Source of the DNA: an uncultured Prevotella sp.
GTDB lineage: Bacteria > Bacteroidota > Bacteroidia > Bacteroidales > Bacteroidaceae
NCBI GenBank assembly: GCA_900771975.1
Contig: CAAGPV010000095.1
Span: 1 to 64,000 of the forward strand
Length of the DNA stretch: 64,000 nt
Reading direction: 5' to 3'
Of this stretch, positions 25,474 through 35,953 are shown piece after piece (position 1 is the first letter of the stretch; each line of letters begins with the position of its first letter). A program made the position numbers and the translations under genes. The notes beneath the pieces are model-generated. The model worked only from the letters and a program-made list of their open reading frames with translations. It did no database searches and had not been told where the DNA came from.

Positions 25474-26298
25474 ATGGATATACTACAATACGATTTTTTT
25501 CAAAATGCCTTGATTGGCTCTTTGTTGGCAAGCATTCTGTGCGGAATTGTCGGAACTTATATTGTTTCCCGCCGACTGGTCTTCATCAGTGGAGGCATCA
25601 CCCATGCCTCATTCGGCGGTATTGGCCTTGGCGTTCTGTTGGGTTGCAATCCTGTTTGGTCTGCCATGGTGTTTGCCGTTCTGAGTGCCATGGGGGTTCA
25701 ATGGGTTTCCCGCAACGGTGATGTAAGGGAAGACTCGGCCATCGCCTTGTTTTGGACCTTTGGCATGAGCATTGGCATCATTTGCTGTTTCCTCACTCCG
25801 GGGTTCATGCCAGACCTTCCTTCGTTTCTTTTCGGAAGCATTCTCACCATCAACCATAGCGACCTTTGGCTTCTTTTAGGAATGACCGCATTGGTAGCTA
25901 CGCTCTTCCTCTGCTTTTATCGACAGATACTCAGTGTGGCTTTCGACGCCACTTTTGCCCGTTCCCAGCATCTTCCCGTCCATTTCATTGAATATCTCAT
26001 GATGGCCATCATTGCCATGACCATCGTCTCAACTCTCCGTATGGTGGGTATCGTCCTTGCCATTAGCCTCCTCACCATTCCACAAATGACTGCCAACCTC
26101 TTCACTTTCAGCTTTAAACGCATCATCTGGTCAAGCATTCTCATCGGATGGATTGATTGTTTGGCCGGATTGGCAATAGCCTATTGGCTGAATGTTCCCT
26201 CCGGAGCTGCCATCATTTTCTTCTCCGTTGTTTTTTACGCCCTTGCCAAGGCAATAAAATCCCTCTCTTATCAGTTATTTAAGCGTGAACTTGCATAA
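25474..26298 (+). CDS. Metal ABC transporter permease, ZnuB/TroC type
   Basis: 274 residues, about eight membrane segments of the ABC-3 family, which imports Zn, Mn or Fe with a separate ATPase and a solute-binding protein. Typical marks are the SGGITHASFGGIGLG loop and the VSTLRMVGIVLAISLLTIPQM segment. No ATPase or binding protein gene is nearby, so the partners are encoded elsewhere. Its last 14 bases overlap the porW start, indicating coupled translation. Confidence 0.9.
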   Translation: MDILQYDFFQNALIGSLLASILCGIVGTYIVSRRLVFISGGITHASFGGIGLGVLLGCNPVWSAMVFAVLSAMGVQWVSRNGDVREDSAIALFWTFGMSIGIICCFLTPGFMPDLPSFLFGSILTINHSDLWLLLGMTALVATLFLCFYRQILSVAFDATFARSQHLPVHFIEYLMMAIIAMTIVSTLRMVGIVLAISLLTIPQMTANLFTFSFKRIIWSSILIGWIDCLAGLAIAYWLNVPSGAAIIFFSVVFYALAKAIKSLSYQLFKRELA

Positions 26299-29200
26299 CA
26301 ACAAACATATCGTACTTGTCCTGCTGGCACTTGCTTCAATGGTCATAGCAGGGTGTTCTACCAACAAGAACACCTCACAGTCACGTTGGTGGCATTCTTT
26401 CAATGCCCGGTATAACACCTATTATAATGGTGCACAGGCGTATATTGACGGTAGCTTGGAAAAAGAACAGGGCAACAAAGACAATTTCACCGAGATGATT
26501 CCCCTCTACACTGTTGGCAACAAGAGTAGCCGTGAACTCGGTAAAACCAATTTTGACAGGGCCATCGAGAAAGCCCAAAAGGCCATTGCTCGCCATAGCA
26601 TCAAGCGACGTCCCGAATGGAACAAAAGCAGACGCAAGACCGAGAAAGACATCGAATGGCTCAATCGTCGAGAATACAACCCGTTCCTTTGGAAAGCCTG
26701 GATGCTGATGGGGCGTTCGCAGTTTTATAAAGGAGCTTTTGACGAGGCTGCCGCCACCTTCTCTTACATGAGTCGACTCTACCGCACCCAACCAGCCATC
26801 TACGGAAAAGCTCGTGCTTGGTTGGCAAAATGCTACATCGAAGAGGGATGGACCTACGATGCAGAAGATGTTATCCGCAACATGAGCCGCGATTCGCTGG
26901 ACTGGCGCGCCGTGAAAGAATGGGATTACACCTATGCCGACTACTACATACACACTGGCGACTTTGAAAAAGCAATTCCATACCTACGCAAAGTCATTAA
27001 ACACGAAATGCGTCACAAGCAACGGGCACGCGAATGGTATCTTTTGGGACAACTCGAAGCTGCGTTGGGACACAGAGAAAATGCCACAAAAGCCTTCAAA
27101 CGCGTCATACGACAAAACCCTCCTTACCAGTTGGAATTCAATGCACACATCGCAATGACCGAGGTAATGGCCAAAGGTCGCGCCAAGCAGATGATTGGCA
27201 AACTTAAGCGTATGGCTGCTTCCGACAAGAACAAAGACTATCTCGATCAGGTCTATTACGCCATAGGTAACATCTATCTCAGCGAGAAAGACACCATGCA
27301 GGCAATTACTGCATACGAACGCGGCAATCAGAAATCCACTCGCAGTGGCATCGAAAAAGGCGTATTGTTGTTACACTTGGGCGATTTGTATTGGGCTAAA
27401 GAGAAATTTTCTGATGCACGACGTTGTTATGGGGCTGCCATCGGTATGCTTGACAAGGACCGAAAAGACTATGAACAACTTTCCAACCGTTCGAAAATAC
27501 TCGACGAACTGGTTCCCTACACCGATGCCGTCCACCTTCAAGACTCGTTACAGGCACTTGCCAAGATGCCCGAGGCCGAACGTAATGCAGCTATCGACCG
27601 TGTAATAGACGCCTTAAAGAAGAAAGAGAAGGAAGAACGACGCGCTCAAGCCGAGCAGGATGCCCAACAGCAGCAAGCCCAAAATGGAGCCATCGGTGCT
27701 AACAACAACCAAACGCAGGCTTCCTCCAACAACCAGACACAGAACGGTCTATGGTATTTCTATAATCAGATGGCGGTCAACCAAGGCAAGCAAACTTTCC
27801 AACGTCAATGGGGAAAACGAGAGAATGTAGACAATTGGCAACGTGTCAACAAAACCGTAGTGGGCAACATCGGTTCTGATGCCAATCCCGAAGAGCTTAC
27901 AGACGAACAACGCGACTCTATCTTCCGTGCCGAGCAAATAGCCGATTCGTTGTCCAACATTGCAGACAGTGCTCAAAACGATCCACACAAACGCGAATAT
28001 TATTTGGCTCAAATACCTTTCACCGAAGAACAGATACAAGCCAGCAACCAAATTCTTGAGGACGGACTCCATCATAGTGGCGTCATCTTCAAAGACCGGC
28101 TGGACAATCTGCCGCTTTCAGAAAAATGCCTGCGCCGACTGACGGACAACTATCCTGATTATGAACACATGGACGACGTCTACTATCACCTGTTTTTGTT
28201 GTACAACAGAATGGGCCAACCGGACGTCGCCGAAAGCTATGTCACCCAACTAAAGGAACACTATCCGCAAAGCGAATGGACAACTATTCTCACCGATCCC
28301 TACTTCCAGGAAAACTCCAAATTTGGCGTTCACTTGGAAGACTCCCTCTATGCAGCCACCTACGAAGCGTTCAAGAAAGACCAGTTTGCAGAAGTTGCAG
28401 CCAATGCACACATCTCTGAAACGCGTTTCCCTTTGGGAGCTAACCGCGACAAGTTTCTCTTCATTGGCGGACTTAGCAAACTCAATAGCGGTGATGCCAA
28501 TGCGTGCATCCGCGACATGAAGGAGGTTGTAGAGAAATATCCTCAAAGTCGCATCAGCGAAATGGCGGGTATGATTGTCAACGGGGTGAACAAAGGAAAG
28601 AAACTTCGTGGAGGAAAATTCGATTTGGGTGATGTATGGTCACGACGATCGGCTGTTCTCAACGATAGCGATAGCATCAAAAACGTTTCGTTCTCTAAAG
28701 AACGCTTCACCGATTTCAAGTTCTTGCTGGTCTACAATCCCGACTCTGTCAATGAAAACCAGTTGCTCTTCGAGATGGCTCGTTTCAATTTCTCCAATTT
28801 CCTGGTTCGCGACTTCGACCTGGAAATCGCAGACCTCGAAGGTCTCCATCAGATGCAAGTCTCTGGCTTCCGCAGCTACGACGAGGCTTACCAATATGCC
28901 CGACAACTTGTCGACACCAAAAGTGTTGTCAGCAAACTCAATAAAAACACCAAAACCCTCATCATCAGCGACAACAATCTCAAGCTCATTGGAACACAGT
29001 TCAGCTATGCTGACTATGAAGCTTTCTACCGGAAAAACTTCGTTCCCTTACGGGTTACCAAACGATATCTGCTTTCCGAACCTGCCGAAATAGCCACGCC
29101 ACGGGAGCGCGATCTTCAAGAAGAAATCCAGAGCAAAGCTCCTACACAGGAAGACCTTGACGCTCAAAAAAAGAGCGAGGCCGTTGACGAGGGCATTTCC

Positions 29201-29731
29201 GTTCCTGTAGAAATCGATGCTCCGGGCGCCCAACCCGAAACAGAGCCGGAAGGTACAGAAATCTCTACGGAGATAGCACCTGCCGAAGAACCAGAAACGC
29301 CCAAAGAGCAACCGATTGAAGACGACAACACCATTGCCCTTCCCAAGCAGACTCCAACAACATCAAACGAAGACGAGGACATCATTGAGTTGCCTGAGGA
29401 ACAGCCATCACCTCAACCAGCTCTACCTGAAAACGAAGTGGTTCTTCCCAAAAAGGAAGAAACTGCCCCTGTCACTCCAGCCGAGCCTCAGCAAAGACGT
29501 TCCGAGCCCGAACAACCAGTACTTCCAGAAGTGCAACAACCTGCTACAACCGTTCCAAAGAAGCAACCGGAGCCCTCAATAGATGAACCGCAAGCCCCTG
29601 TCGAGGATACGGGCATCTACTTTGACGATGACCTCGGCACAGGAAATACAAACACGAACAACAACACTCGTAACGATTCGCCCGTCAATGACGATGTTGA
29701 GGACGAATATTACGACTTAGACGGATTTTAA
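26285..29731 (+). CDS. porW: T9SS-associated TPR lipoprotein PorW/SprE
   Basis: A 1,148-residue lipoprotein. The signal peptide ends in lipobox IAGC, giving a lipidated Cys near residue 23. The conserved RWWHSFNARYNTYYNG block follows and then many TPR-like helices (about 60-900). A Pro/Glu/Thr-rich low-complexity segment (about 940-1110) ends in an acidic tail. PorW/SprE is needed for type IX secretion and links the outer-membrane translocon to the PorLM motor in Porphyromonas and Flavobacterium. The start is GTG at 26285, or TTG at 26291. porX follows after 6 bases, which strengthens the call. Confidence 0.9.
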   Translation: MNLHNNKHIVLVLLALASMVIAGCSTNKNTSQSRWWHSFNARYNTYYNGAQAYIDGSLEKEQGNKDNFTEMIPLYTVGNKSSRELGKTNFDRAIEKAQKAIARHSIKRRPEWNKSRRKTEKDIEWLNRREYNPFLWKAWMLMGRSQFYKGAFDEAAATFSYMSRLYRTQPAIYGKARAWLAKCYIEEGWTYDAEDVIRNMSRDSLDWRAVKEWDYTYADYYIHTGDFEKAIPYLRKVIKHEMRHKQRAREWYLLGQLEAALGHRENATKAFKRVIRQNPPYQLEFNAHIAMTEVMAKGRAKQMIGKLKRMAASDKNKDYLDQVYYAIGNIYLSEKDTMQAITAYERGNQKSTRSGIEKGVLLLHLGDLYWAKEKFSDARRCYGAAIGMLDKDRKDYEQLSNRSKILDELVPYTDAVHLQDSLQALAKMPEAERNAAIDRVIDALKKKEKEERRAQAEQDAQQQQAQNGAIGANNNQTQASSNNQTQNGLWYFYNQMAVNQGKQTFQRQWGKRENVDNWQRVNKTVVGNIGSDANPEELTDEQRDSIFRAEQIADSLSNIADSAQNDPHKREYYLAQIPFTEEQIQASNQILEDGLHHSGVIFKDRLDNLPLSEKCLRRLTDNYPDYEHMDDVYYHLFLLYNRMGQPDVAESYVTQLKEHYPQSEWTTILTDPYFQENSKFGVHLEDSLYAATYEAFKKDQFAEVAANAHISETRFPLGANRDKFLFIGGLSKLNSGDANACIRDMKEVVEKYPQSRISEMAGMIVNGVNKGKKLRGGKFDLGDVWSRRSAVLNDSDSIKNVSFSKERFTDFKFLLVYNPDSVNENQLLFEMARFNFSNFLVRDFDLEIADLEGLHQMQVSGFRSYDEAYQYARQLVDTKSVVSKLNKNTKTLIISDNNLKLIGTQFSYADYEAFYRKNFVPLRVTKRYLLSEPAEIATPRERDLQEEIQSKAPTQEDLDAQKKSEAVDEGISVPVEIDAPGAQPETEPEGTEISTEIAPAEEPETPKEQPIEDDNTIALPKQTPTTSNEDEDIIELPEEQPSPQPALPENEVVLPKKEETAPVTPAEPQQRRSEPEQPVLPEVQQPATTVPKKQPEPSIDEPQAPVEDTGIYFDDDLGTGNTNTNNNTRNDSPVNDDVEDEYYDLDGF

Positions 29732-29737
29732 ATCACT

Positions 29738-31291
29738 ATGAGCAACGGACTTTTATTATGGGTGGACGATGAGATAGAACTTCTCAAGGCACACATCATT
29801 TTTCTTGAAAAGAAAGGGTATGAGGTGATAACCGTCAGCAATGGCAGTGATGCCCTCGACCAATGCGCCCAGCAAACGTTCGACCTTATCTTGCTGGACG
29901 AACAGATGCCAGGGTTAAGCGGCTTGGAAACTCTCCAAAAGATGAAGGAAATCCAACCTGCCACCCCCATCGTAATGGTAACCAAAAGCGAAGAGGAAAA
30001 CATCATGAACCAAGCCATCGGTTCAAAGATTGCCGACTATCTCATCAAGCCCGTCAACCCCAATCAGATTCTTCTCACACTGAAGAAGAACATCCATCGC
30101 AAGGAAATAGAGACCGAAGTCACACAAACGGGTTATCAGCAAGACTATTCTCAAATTTCAATGCTCATCAACGATTGCCGCACTTTCAGCGACTGGAGCG
30201 ACATCTACAAACGGTTGGTGCATTGGGAGCTCGAACTGAGCAACACCGATAGCGGCATGACAGACATGCTTGTCATGCAGAAAGAAGATGCCAACAACGG
30301 TTTCGCCAAATACATTGCCAAGCACTATCTCGACTGGGTGGCTAAGGGCAACACCGAACGGCCAATGATGAGCCCCGACATCTTCAAGAAAAAGATTTTC
30401 CCCCTGCTTGACGCCGGCGAAAAGGTATTCCTCATTGTCATCGACAACTTCCGCTACGACCAGTGGCGCCTGCTTTCCAGAGAGATAGGAGACCTCTTCG
30501 ATATTGACGAAAGCCTCTACCTCAGCATTTTGCCAACGGCTACGCAATATGCACGAAATGCCATTTTCAGCGGACTTATGCCACAGCAGATTGCTTCGAT
30601 GTATCCCGATTTGTGGGTGGACGAGGACGAGGAGGAGGGAAAGAACCTCAACGAGGGACCGCTCATCCAAACACAAATAGACCGCTATCGCCGTCATGAC
30701 AAGTTTTCCTACCACAAGATTAACGACTCTTTGGGCACGGACAAGTTTCTTTCTCAGTTCAACAACCTTAGGCAAAACGACTTAAACGTACTGGTGGTAA
30801 ACTTCATCGACATGTTGTCGCACGCCCGTACAGAGATGAAAATGGTGCGCGAACTGGCAAGCAACGAAAGCGCTTACCGCTCTATCACCTTGAGCTGGTT
30901 TCGCCATTCGGTGCTGGCAGAACTCTTCCGTATGCTCTCACAAACCGATTACAAGGTGATTGTCACAACCGACCATGGCTCCATACGTGCTACAAAGCCC
31001 ATCAAAATCATCGGTGACCGTAACACCAACACCAATCTCCGTTACAAGTTGGGCAAAAACCTAAGCTACAATGCCAAAGAAGTGTTCACCATAAAAGACC
31101 CCCATAAGGCACAACTGCCTTCGCCCAACATCAGCACTTCCTATGTCTTTGCCACTGGTGATGCTTTCTTTGCATATCCCAACAACTACAACTATTACGT
31201 TAGTTATTATAAAGATACCTTTCAGCATGGAGGCATCTCTATGGAAGAGATGATTATTCCGCTGATTACTTTAAGCTCAAGAAAGAGATGA
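29738..31291 (+). CDS. porX: T9SS response regulator with PglZ domain, PorX
   Basis: 517 residues. An N-terminal receiver domain (about 1-120) has the acidic pair D10/D11, phospho-acceptor D54 and K83. A linker leads to a C-terminal PglZ/alkaline-phosphatase-like domain (about 210-510) with the metal-binding IDNFRYDQW and TTDHGS motifs. PorX works with the histidine kinase PorY, and in P. gingivalis with SigP, to control T9SS genes. It sits directly between porW and tsaE, with a 4-base ATGA overlap to tsaE. Confidence 0.95.
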   Translation: MSNGLLLWVDDEIELLKAHIIFLEKKGYEVITVSNGSDALDQCAQQTFDLILLDEQMPGLSGLETLQKMKEIQPATPIVMVTKSEEENIMNQAIGSKIADYLIKPVNPNQILLTLKKNIHRKEIETEVTQTGYQQDYSQISMLINDCRTFSDWSDIYKRLVHWELELSNTDSGMTDMLVMQKEDANNGFAKYIAKHYLDWVAKGNTERPMMSPDIFKKKIFPLLDAGEKVFLIVIDNFRYDQWRLLSREIGDLFDIDESLYLSILPTATQYARNAIFSGLMPQQIASMYPDLWVDEDEEEGKNLNEGPLIQTQIDRYRRHDKFSYHKINDSLGTDKFLSQFNNLRQNDLNVLVVNFIDMLSHARTEMKMVRELASNESAYRSITLSWFRHSVLAELFRMLSQTDYKVIVTTDHGSIRATKPIKIIGDRNTNTNLRYKLGKNLSYNAKEVFTIKDPHKAQLPSPNISTSYVFATGDAFFAYPNNYNYYVSYYKDTFQHGGISMEEMIIPLITLSSRKR

Positions 31292-31698
31292 AGATCATTA
31301 TTAACGACTTGCAGCACATTCATGATGCTGCCAAAACCTTTATCAACAACATGCCCGGCGGACGTGTCTATGCCTTCTATGGCAAGATGGGTGCCGGAAA
31401 AACTACATTTATCAAGGCGCTCTGCGAAGAACTCGGGGTGGAAGACGTCATCACTTCTCCCACCTTTGCACTTGTCAACGAATACACTTCAGGAGAAGGA
31501 GACCCCATCTACCATTTTGACTTCTATCGCATAAAAAAACTTGAAGAAGTCTACGACATGGGATATGAGGACTATTTCTACAGTGGCAACTTATGCCTTC
31601 TGGAATGGCCGGAACTCATAGAGCCCATCCTGCCCGACGACGCTGTCAAGGTCACCATCACTCCTCAAGAAGACGGCACACGCATCTTGGAGTTCTAA
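31288..31698 (+). CDS. tsaE: tRNA threonylcarbamoyladenosine ATPase TsaE
   Basis: 136 residues. It is the ATPase that drives turnover of the TsaB-TsaD complex in making t6A at position 37 of ANN-decoding tRNAs. The Walker A GKMGAGKTT (about 32-40), switch-like TSPTFALVNEY and the late LLEWPE motif are present. Its ATG overlaps the porX stop by 4 bases, so it is translationally coupled to a secretion regulator, an operon linkage without an obvious functional reason. Confidence 0.95.
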   Translation: MKIIINDLQHIHDAAKTFINNMPGGRVYAFYGKMGAGKTTFIKALCEELGVEDVITSPTFALVNEYTSGEGDPIYHFDFYRIKKLEEVYDMGYEDYFYSGNLCLLEWPELIEPILPDDAVKVTITPQEDGTRILEF

Positions 31699-31720
31699 AC
31701 ACAGTTGTCTATTCACGCAA

Positions 31721-31759
31721 AAAGGGCTTGAACACTCTGTCAAAAATGTTCAAGCCTTT
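31721..31759. terminator. Bidirectional terminator between tsaE and trxA
   Basis: A 13-bp stem AAAGGGCTTGAACA / TGTTCAAGCCTTT with a 12-base loop. T-rich bases follow on the plus strand (CCTTTT) and on the minus strand (TTTTTGCGTG-like). Confidence 0.85.
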
Positions 31760-31778
31760 CCTTTTAGGTGGCCTTTGC

Positions 31779-32093
31779 TTAGAGCAAAGCCTTGAATTTT
31801 TCGTCGAGAACTGCTTTTGATGCGGAACCGACAAACTTGTCTACCAACTCCCCACCCTTAAAGAACAAGATGGTAGGGATGTTACGTACACCATAGTCGA
31901 TGGCAATATCGTCATTGGCCTCCACATCGCATTTACCTACGACAATCTTTCCGTCATAGTCGTTTGCCAATTCAGAAATTGTAGGGGCAAGGGCTTTACA
32001 GGGACCACACCATGTTGCCCAAAGGTCCACTACCAATGGCAACTCACCATTCTTATACTGTTCGAAGTTCTCAGTTGTGATTTCTACTTCCAT
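31779..32093 (-). CDS. trxA: Thioredoxin
   Basis: 104 residues, cytoplasmic, with no signal peptide. The active site is WCGPCK (C29 and C32) and the cis-Pro lies in RNIPTILFF. It reduces protein disulfides with thioredoxin reductase. It is a single-gene unit, 68 bases after the dnaE stop in the direction of transcription; no terminator is obvious between dnaE and trxA, so some read-through is possible. Confidence 0.97.
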   Translation of the reverse strand: MEVEITTENFEQYKNGELPLVVDLWATWCGPCKALAPTISELANDYDGKIVVGKCDVEANDDIAIDYGVRNIPTILFFKGGELVDKFVGSASKAVLDEKFKALL

Positions 32094-32161
32094 TTTTCTA
32101 TTTTTTTAATTGTTAATGATTATTCCTTAATATACCAACAAACAATATGCCAACTTTTGGC

Positions 32162-35100
32162 TTAATTGATTTGATATTCCAATCCGTCATGATTTTCGAT
32201 GAATGTCAGAATTTTATGATCTACATTCACCTTTGCCTGATGGCTTTTCAGCATGAGTTTCTCGTTTCGGTCTTTCAACTCCACTTGTATGTAGAGCTCG
32301 GTATTGCCCTTTGTCCCGTTTATCAATGTGGCCAAGTCCATCGCCAACGGTTCGTCTAATGCGTCTTCCCGCACCTTGATGGTTAACTTTTCTATTTGGT
32401 TTCTCTTTACGTCATAGAGTTGTTGGACGTTTTCTATCGTCATGCCGAAGATGTTTGAACCTGGCCGGTAACGTTCTTTCACCTGAGCTGTGACATAGAT
32501 TGTATAGTCTTTCTTCAGCTGATTGCCCCAGCGAAGCCAGTCGTCACCAAACAAGACCAACTCGCCCGACGATTCAAAATCTTCTATTGTGACAATGCCG
32601 AACGGTTTTCCTGTCTTCTGCGAGGTGCGTTCGCTCACGTTTGTCACCAGTCCTCCGAAGGTGACATGCTCGCGTTTGGACAGTTCTTGCATATTGCCGT
32701 TACGCTCTATCTCCGAACAATGGGTGTTGCACATATACTTCAACACTACCTCATATTCGTCCAGCGGATGGGCAGAAAGATAGATACCCACCAAGTCCCT
32801 TTCGCGGTTTAGGCGTTCTATCGTGGGCCACGGCAGCGCTTTCGGGGCTACCGGATGGGCTATTTCTATGGCGTCCACTCCTCCAAAGAGGGAGTTTTGC
32901 TGTTCTTGCTGTTCAAACTGGAACTTCTGTCCGTAACGCATCAGCGTTTCCAAAAAGGTTCCGCCCTTGCTCACCTCCTCAAAATACTGTTCTCTCTGCA
33001 GTCCGAAACTGTCAAAGCCTCCGCTATAAGCCAGTGATTCAAAGGCTTTTCGGTTTACATTGGTCAAGTCTACCCGTTCCACAAAGTCATAGATATCTTT
33101 GTAAGGTCCGTTCTTTTCCCGCTCATTGATGATGGCACGGGCTGGGCCTTCGCCCATTCCCTTGATGGCTGCCAGTCCGAAGCGTATCTCTCCATGCTTA
33201 TTCACACCGAAGTTTTCCCAACTTTCGTTGACGTCAGGGCCCAATGTAGGTATCTTCAGCGAACGACACTCTTCCATCAACTTGGTAATTTCCTTCGTGT
33301 CGTTCTTTCGCCGCGTCATGATGGCCGCCATAAACTCGGCTGGATAATGGGCTTTCAGATAGGCCGTTTGGTAAGCCACCCAACTATAACAGGTGGCATG
33401 TGACTTGTTGAACGCATAGGAAGCAAACTTTTCCCAATCGCCCCATATCTTTTCAAGAATCTTTGGGTCATGCCCGTTCTCCTGACCTTGCTTCAAAAAC
33501 TTGGGTTTCATAGCGTCTACGATGGCTTTCTTCTTCTTTCCCATCGCCTTTCGAAGCGCATCACTCTCACCTCGCGTGAAGTTGGCCAACTGTCTTGACA
33601 ACAACATCACCTGCTCTTGATAGACGGTAATGCCGTAGGTGTCTTTCAAGTACTTCTCCATGCAGGGTATGTCATACTTGATTTCTTCCTTTCCGTTCTT
33701 TCGTCTGATGAACGAAGGGATATAGTCCATAGGGCCTGGACGATAGAGGGCGTTCATGGCTATAAGGTCTTCAAACACCGTTGGCTTGAGTTCACGCAGA
33801 TATTTCTGCATTCCGGCCGACTCAAACTGGAAAGTTCCGATGGTACGGCCTTCTTGATAAAGCTGGTAAGTGAGTTCATCGTCTATCGGAATGTTGTCGA
33901 GGTCGATGTCAATGCCTTCTGTTTGTTTCACATTCTTGACGGCCTCTTTCAACTCCGACAGGGTCTTCAGTCCCAAAAAGTCCATCTTGATGAGTCCGGT
34001 AGACTCAATCACATGACCGTCATATTGGGTAACGGGAACTTTTACATTCTTGAAGTCTGGGTCGTCGGCTGTTGACACCGGCACCCAGTCGCTGATTGCA
34101 TCTTTACAAATGATGAAGCCGCAAGCATGGATGCCCGTATTGCGTACCGTTCCCTCCAACATCTTAGCATACTTGATGGTGTTGCGCATACGTGCATCTT
34201 CGCTCACCTCTGCTTCTTGCAGCTCGGGAGTGGCCTTGATGGCATTGGGAAGGTTCATCTTCATTCCGTCGGGCAAGCGATCGGGAATGGCCTTACAGAG
34301 GGCGTTGGTCACGTCGAGGGGAAGTCCCTCCACACGGGCCACATCCTTGATGGAGTTCTTTGTGGCCATCGTACCGTAGGTGATGATATGAGCACAATTC
34401 TCATGTCCGTACTTGTCCATCACCCATTGCAACACACGTCCGCGCCCATCGTCATCAAAGTCGGTATCGATATCAGGGAGGTTTACACGGTCTGGGTTGA
34501 GGAAACGTTCAAACAGCAAGTCATATTTCAAAGGATCTATCTTGGTAATACCCAAGCAATAAGCCACTACAGATCCTGCTGCAGAGCCACGTCCCGGCCC
34601 TACCATCACGCCCAACTGGTCGCGGGCTGCATTGATGAAGTCTTGCACTATAAGGAAATAGCCTGGGAAACCCATTGTCTTCATCACATGCAACTCAAAG
34701 TTAATGTGTTCTTTCACATTGTCGGGCAGTGGGTCACCATAACGCACCTTGGCTCCCTGATAAGCCAAATGGGCCAGATATTCGGCTTCAAACTTGATGC
34801 GGTATATCTTGTCGTACCCTCCCAACCGGTCTATCACCTTTTGTCCTTCTTCGCGGGGCAAGGGGTTGTTGCCATTTTCGTCGGAGGTAAACTCTTTGAA
34901 AAGGTCCTCTTCGGTAAAGCGCTTGCGTATGTCATCCTCTGTTCCGAAACTTTCCGGAATAGGGAAGTTGGGCATGATAGGCCCATGCTCGATGTCGTAG
35001 GGTTCTACCTTGTCGAGTATTTCAAGGGTGTTAGACAGTGCTTCGGGCACATCGGCAAACACTTCGTTCATCTCTTCCCGCGTCTTAAACCACTCTTGCT

Positions 35101-35884
35101 TAGAGTAGCGCATACGATTAGGGTCGTTAAGGTCCTTTCCTGTTGAGATACAGAGAAGGTGATCATGAGCTTCTGCGTTTTCCTTGTCCACAAAGTGGCA
35201 GTCGTTGGTGCAGACAAGTTTGATGCCATACTCGTTAGCCAATTCCATCAACACCTTGTTGTATTGCTGTTGAGCAGGGTATGCTTCTCGGTTGGCTGCT
35301 ATCTGCGGGTCTTTCACTTCGTGGCGCTGCAACTCCAGATAGTAGTCGTCGCCAAAGACTCGCTTATACCATTCCACAGCTTCACGGGCTCCTTCCATGT
35401 CGCCTGCCAGTATTTTGCGGGGCACTTCACCCGCCATACAGGCCGAACAAACAATCAAGTCTTCATGAAAACGTTCCAAATCGCTTCGATCGGTACGGGG
35501 ACGCATATAGTAGCCGTCTACCCACGAGCGCGAAACCAGCTTGATAAGGTTCTTGTAGCCATGGTAGTTCTTTGCCAGGACGATGAGGTGATAGCCACTC
35601 ATGTCGCCATGCTCCTTCACCTTGTCTTCCTTGTTATGACGTGCCACATACATCTCACAACCGAAGATGGGCTTAAAGGGAGCTTTACCTTCTTTCTTCA
35701 GGCCTTTGTTCACTTTGTTACAATAGTCGAAAAACTCCTTAATACCAAACATGTTGCCATGGTCGGTCACTGCCATTCCCTTCATACCGTTGGCAATGGC
35801 TTTGTCAACAAGCTTGGGAATGGGCGATTGCCCGTCAAGAATAGAGTAATAAGTGTGTACGTGAAGGTGTACAAAGTCTTCCAT
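32162..35884 (-). CDS. dnaE: DNA polymerase III alpha subunit
   Basis: The replicative polymerase subunit, 1,240 residues. The PHP domain begins at residue 1 (HVHTYYSILDG; TDHGNMFGIKEF), the polymerase core carries PDIDTDFDDDGRG with the catalytic aspartates and GPGRGSAAGS, and the C-terminal part has the helix-hairpin-helix and OB domains. The ATG at 35884 (MEDFVHLHVHT) is right: the frame continues upstream but crosses a -7 promoter element. Divergent from psd. Confidence 0.97.
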   Translation of the reverse strand: MEDFVHLHVHTYYSILDGQSPIPKLVDKAIANGMKGMAVTDHGNMFGIKEFFDYCNKVNKGLKKEGKAPFKPIFGCEMYVARHNKEDKVKEHGDMSGYHLIVLAKNYHGYKNLIKLVSRSWVDGYYMRPRTDRSDLERFHEDLIVCSACMAGEVPRKILAGDMEGAREAVEWYKRVFGDDYYLELQRHEVKDPQIAANREAYPAQQQYNKVLMELANEYGIKLVCTNDCHFVDKENAEAHDHLLCISTGKDLNDPNRMRYSKQEWFKTREEMNEVFADVPEALSNTLEILDKVEPYDIEHGPIMPNFPIPESFGTEDDIRKRFTEEDLFKEFTSDENGNNPLPREEGQKVIDRLGGYDKIYRIKFEAEYLAHLAYQGAKVRYGDPLPDNVKEHINFELHVMKTMGFPGYFLIVQDFINAARDQLGVMVGPGRGSAAGSVVAYCLGITKIDPLKYDLLFERFLNPDRVNLPDIDTDFDDDGRGRVLQWVMDKYGHENCAHIITYGTMATKNSIKDVARVEGLPLDVTNALCKAIPDRLPDGMKMNLPNAIKATPELQEAEVSEDARMRNTIKYAKMLEGTVRNTGIHACGFIICKDAISDWVPVSTADDPDFKNVKVPVTQYDGHVIESTGLIKMDFLGLKTLSELKEAVKNVKQTEGIDIDLDNIPIDDELTYQLYQEGRTIGTFQFESAGMQKYLRELKPTVFEDLIAMNALYRPGPMDYIPSFIRRKNGKEEIKYDIPCMEKYLKDTYGITVYQEQVMLLSRQLANFTRGESDALRKAMGKKKKAIVDAMKPKFLKQGQENGHDPKILEKIWGDWEKFASYAFNKSHATCYSWVAYQTAYLKAHYPAEFMAAIMTRRKNDTKEITKLMEECRSLKIPTLGPDVNESWENFGVNKHGEIRFGLAAIKGMGEGPARAIINEREKNGPYKDIYDFVERVDLTNVNRKAFESLAYSGGFDSFGLQREQYFEEVSKGGTFLETLMRYGQKFQFEQQEQQNSLFGGVDAIEIAHPVAPKALPWPTIERLNRERDLVGIYLSAHPLDEYEVVLKYMCNTHCSEIERNGNMQELSKREHVTFGGLVTNVSERTSQKTGKPFGIVTIEDFESSGELVLFGDDWLRWGNQLKKDYTIYVTAQVKERYRPGSNIFGMTIENVQQLYDVKRNQIEKLTIKVREDALDEPLAMDLATLINGTKGNTELYIQVELKDRNEKLMLKSHQAKVNVDHKILTFIENHDGLEYQIN

Positions 35885-35905
35885 GCTGCGCAAAATTTTG
35901 AGGTT

Positions 35906-35937
35906 CAAAGTTACGCTGAAAAAGCGATACAGCCAAA
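35906..35937 (-). promoter_or_regulatory. dnaE promoter, TTTG-N20-TAACTTTG
   Basis: On the minus strand TTTG (35937-35934) and TAACTTTG (35913-35906) are 20 bases apart; the leader is about 15 bases. Confidence 0.72.
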
Positions 35938-35953
35938 AGATTGAATGGAAAAA

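Noticed and set aside
34127..35146. 339-codon open frame on the plus strand inside dnaE
   Set aside because: Shadow of the strongly conserved dnaE on the other strand; no start signal or family match.
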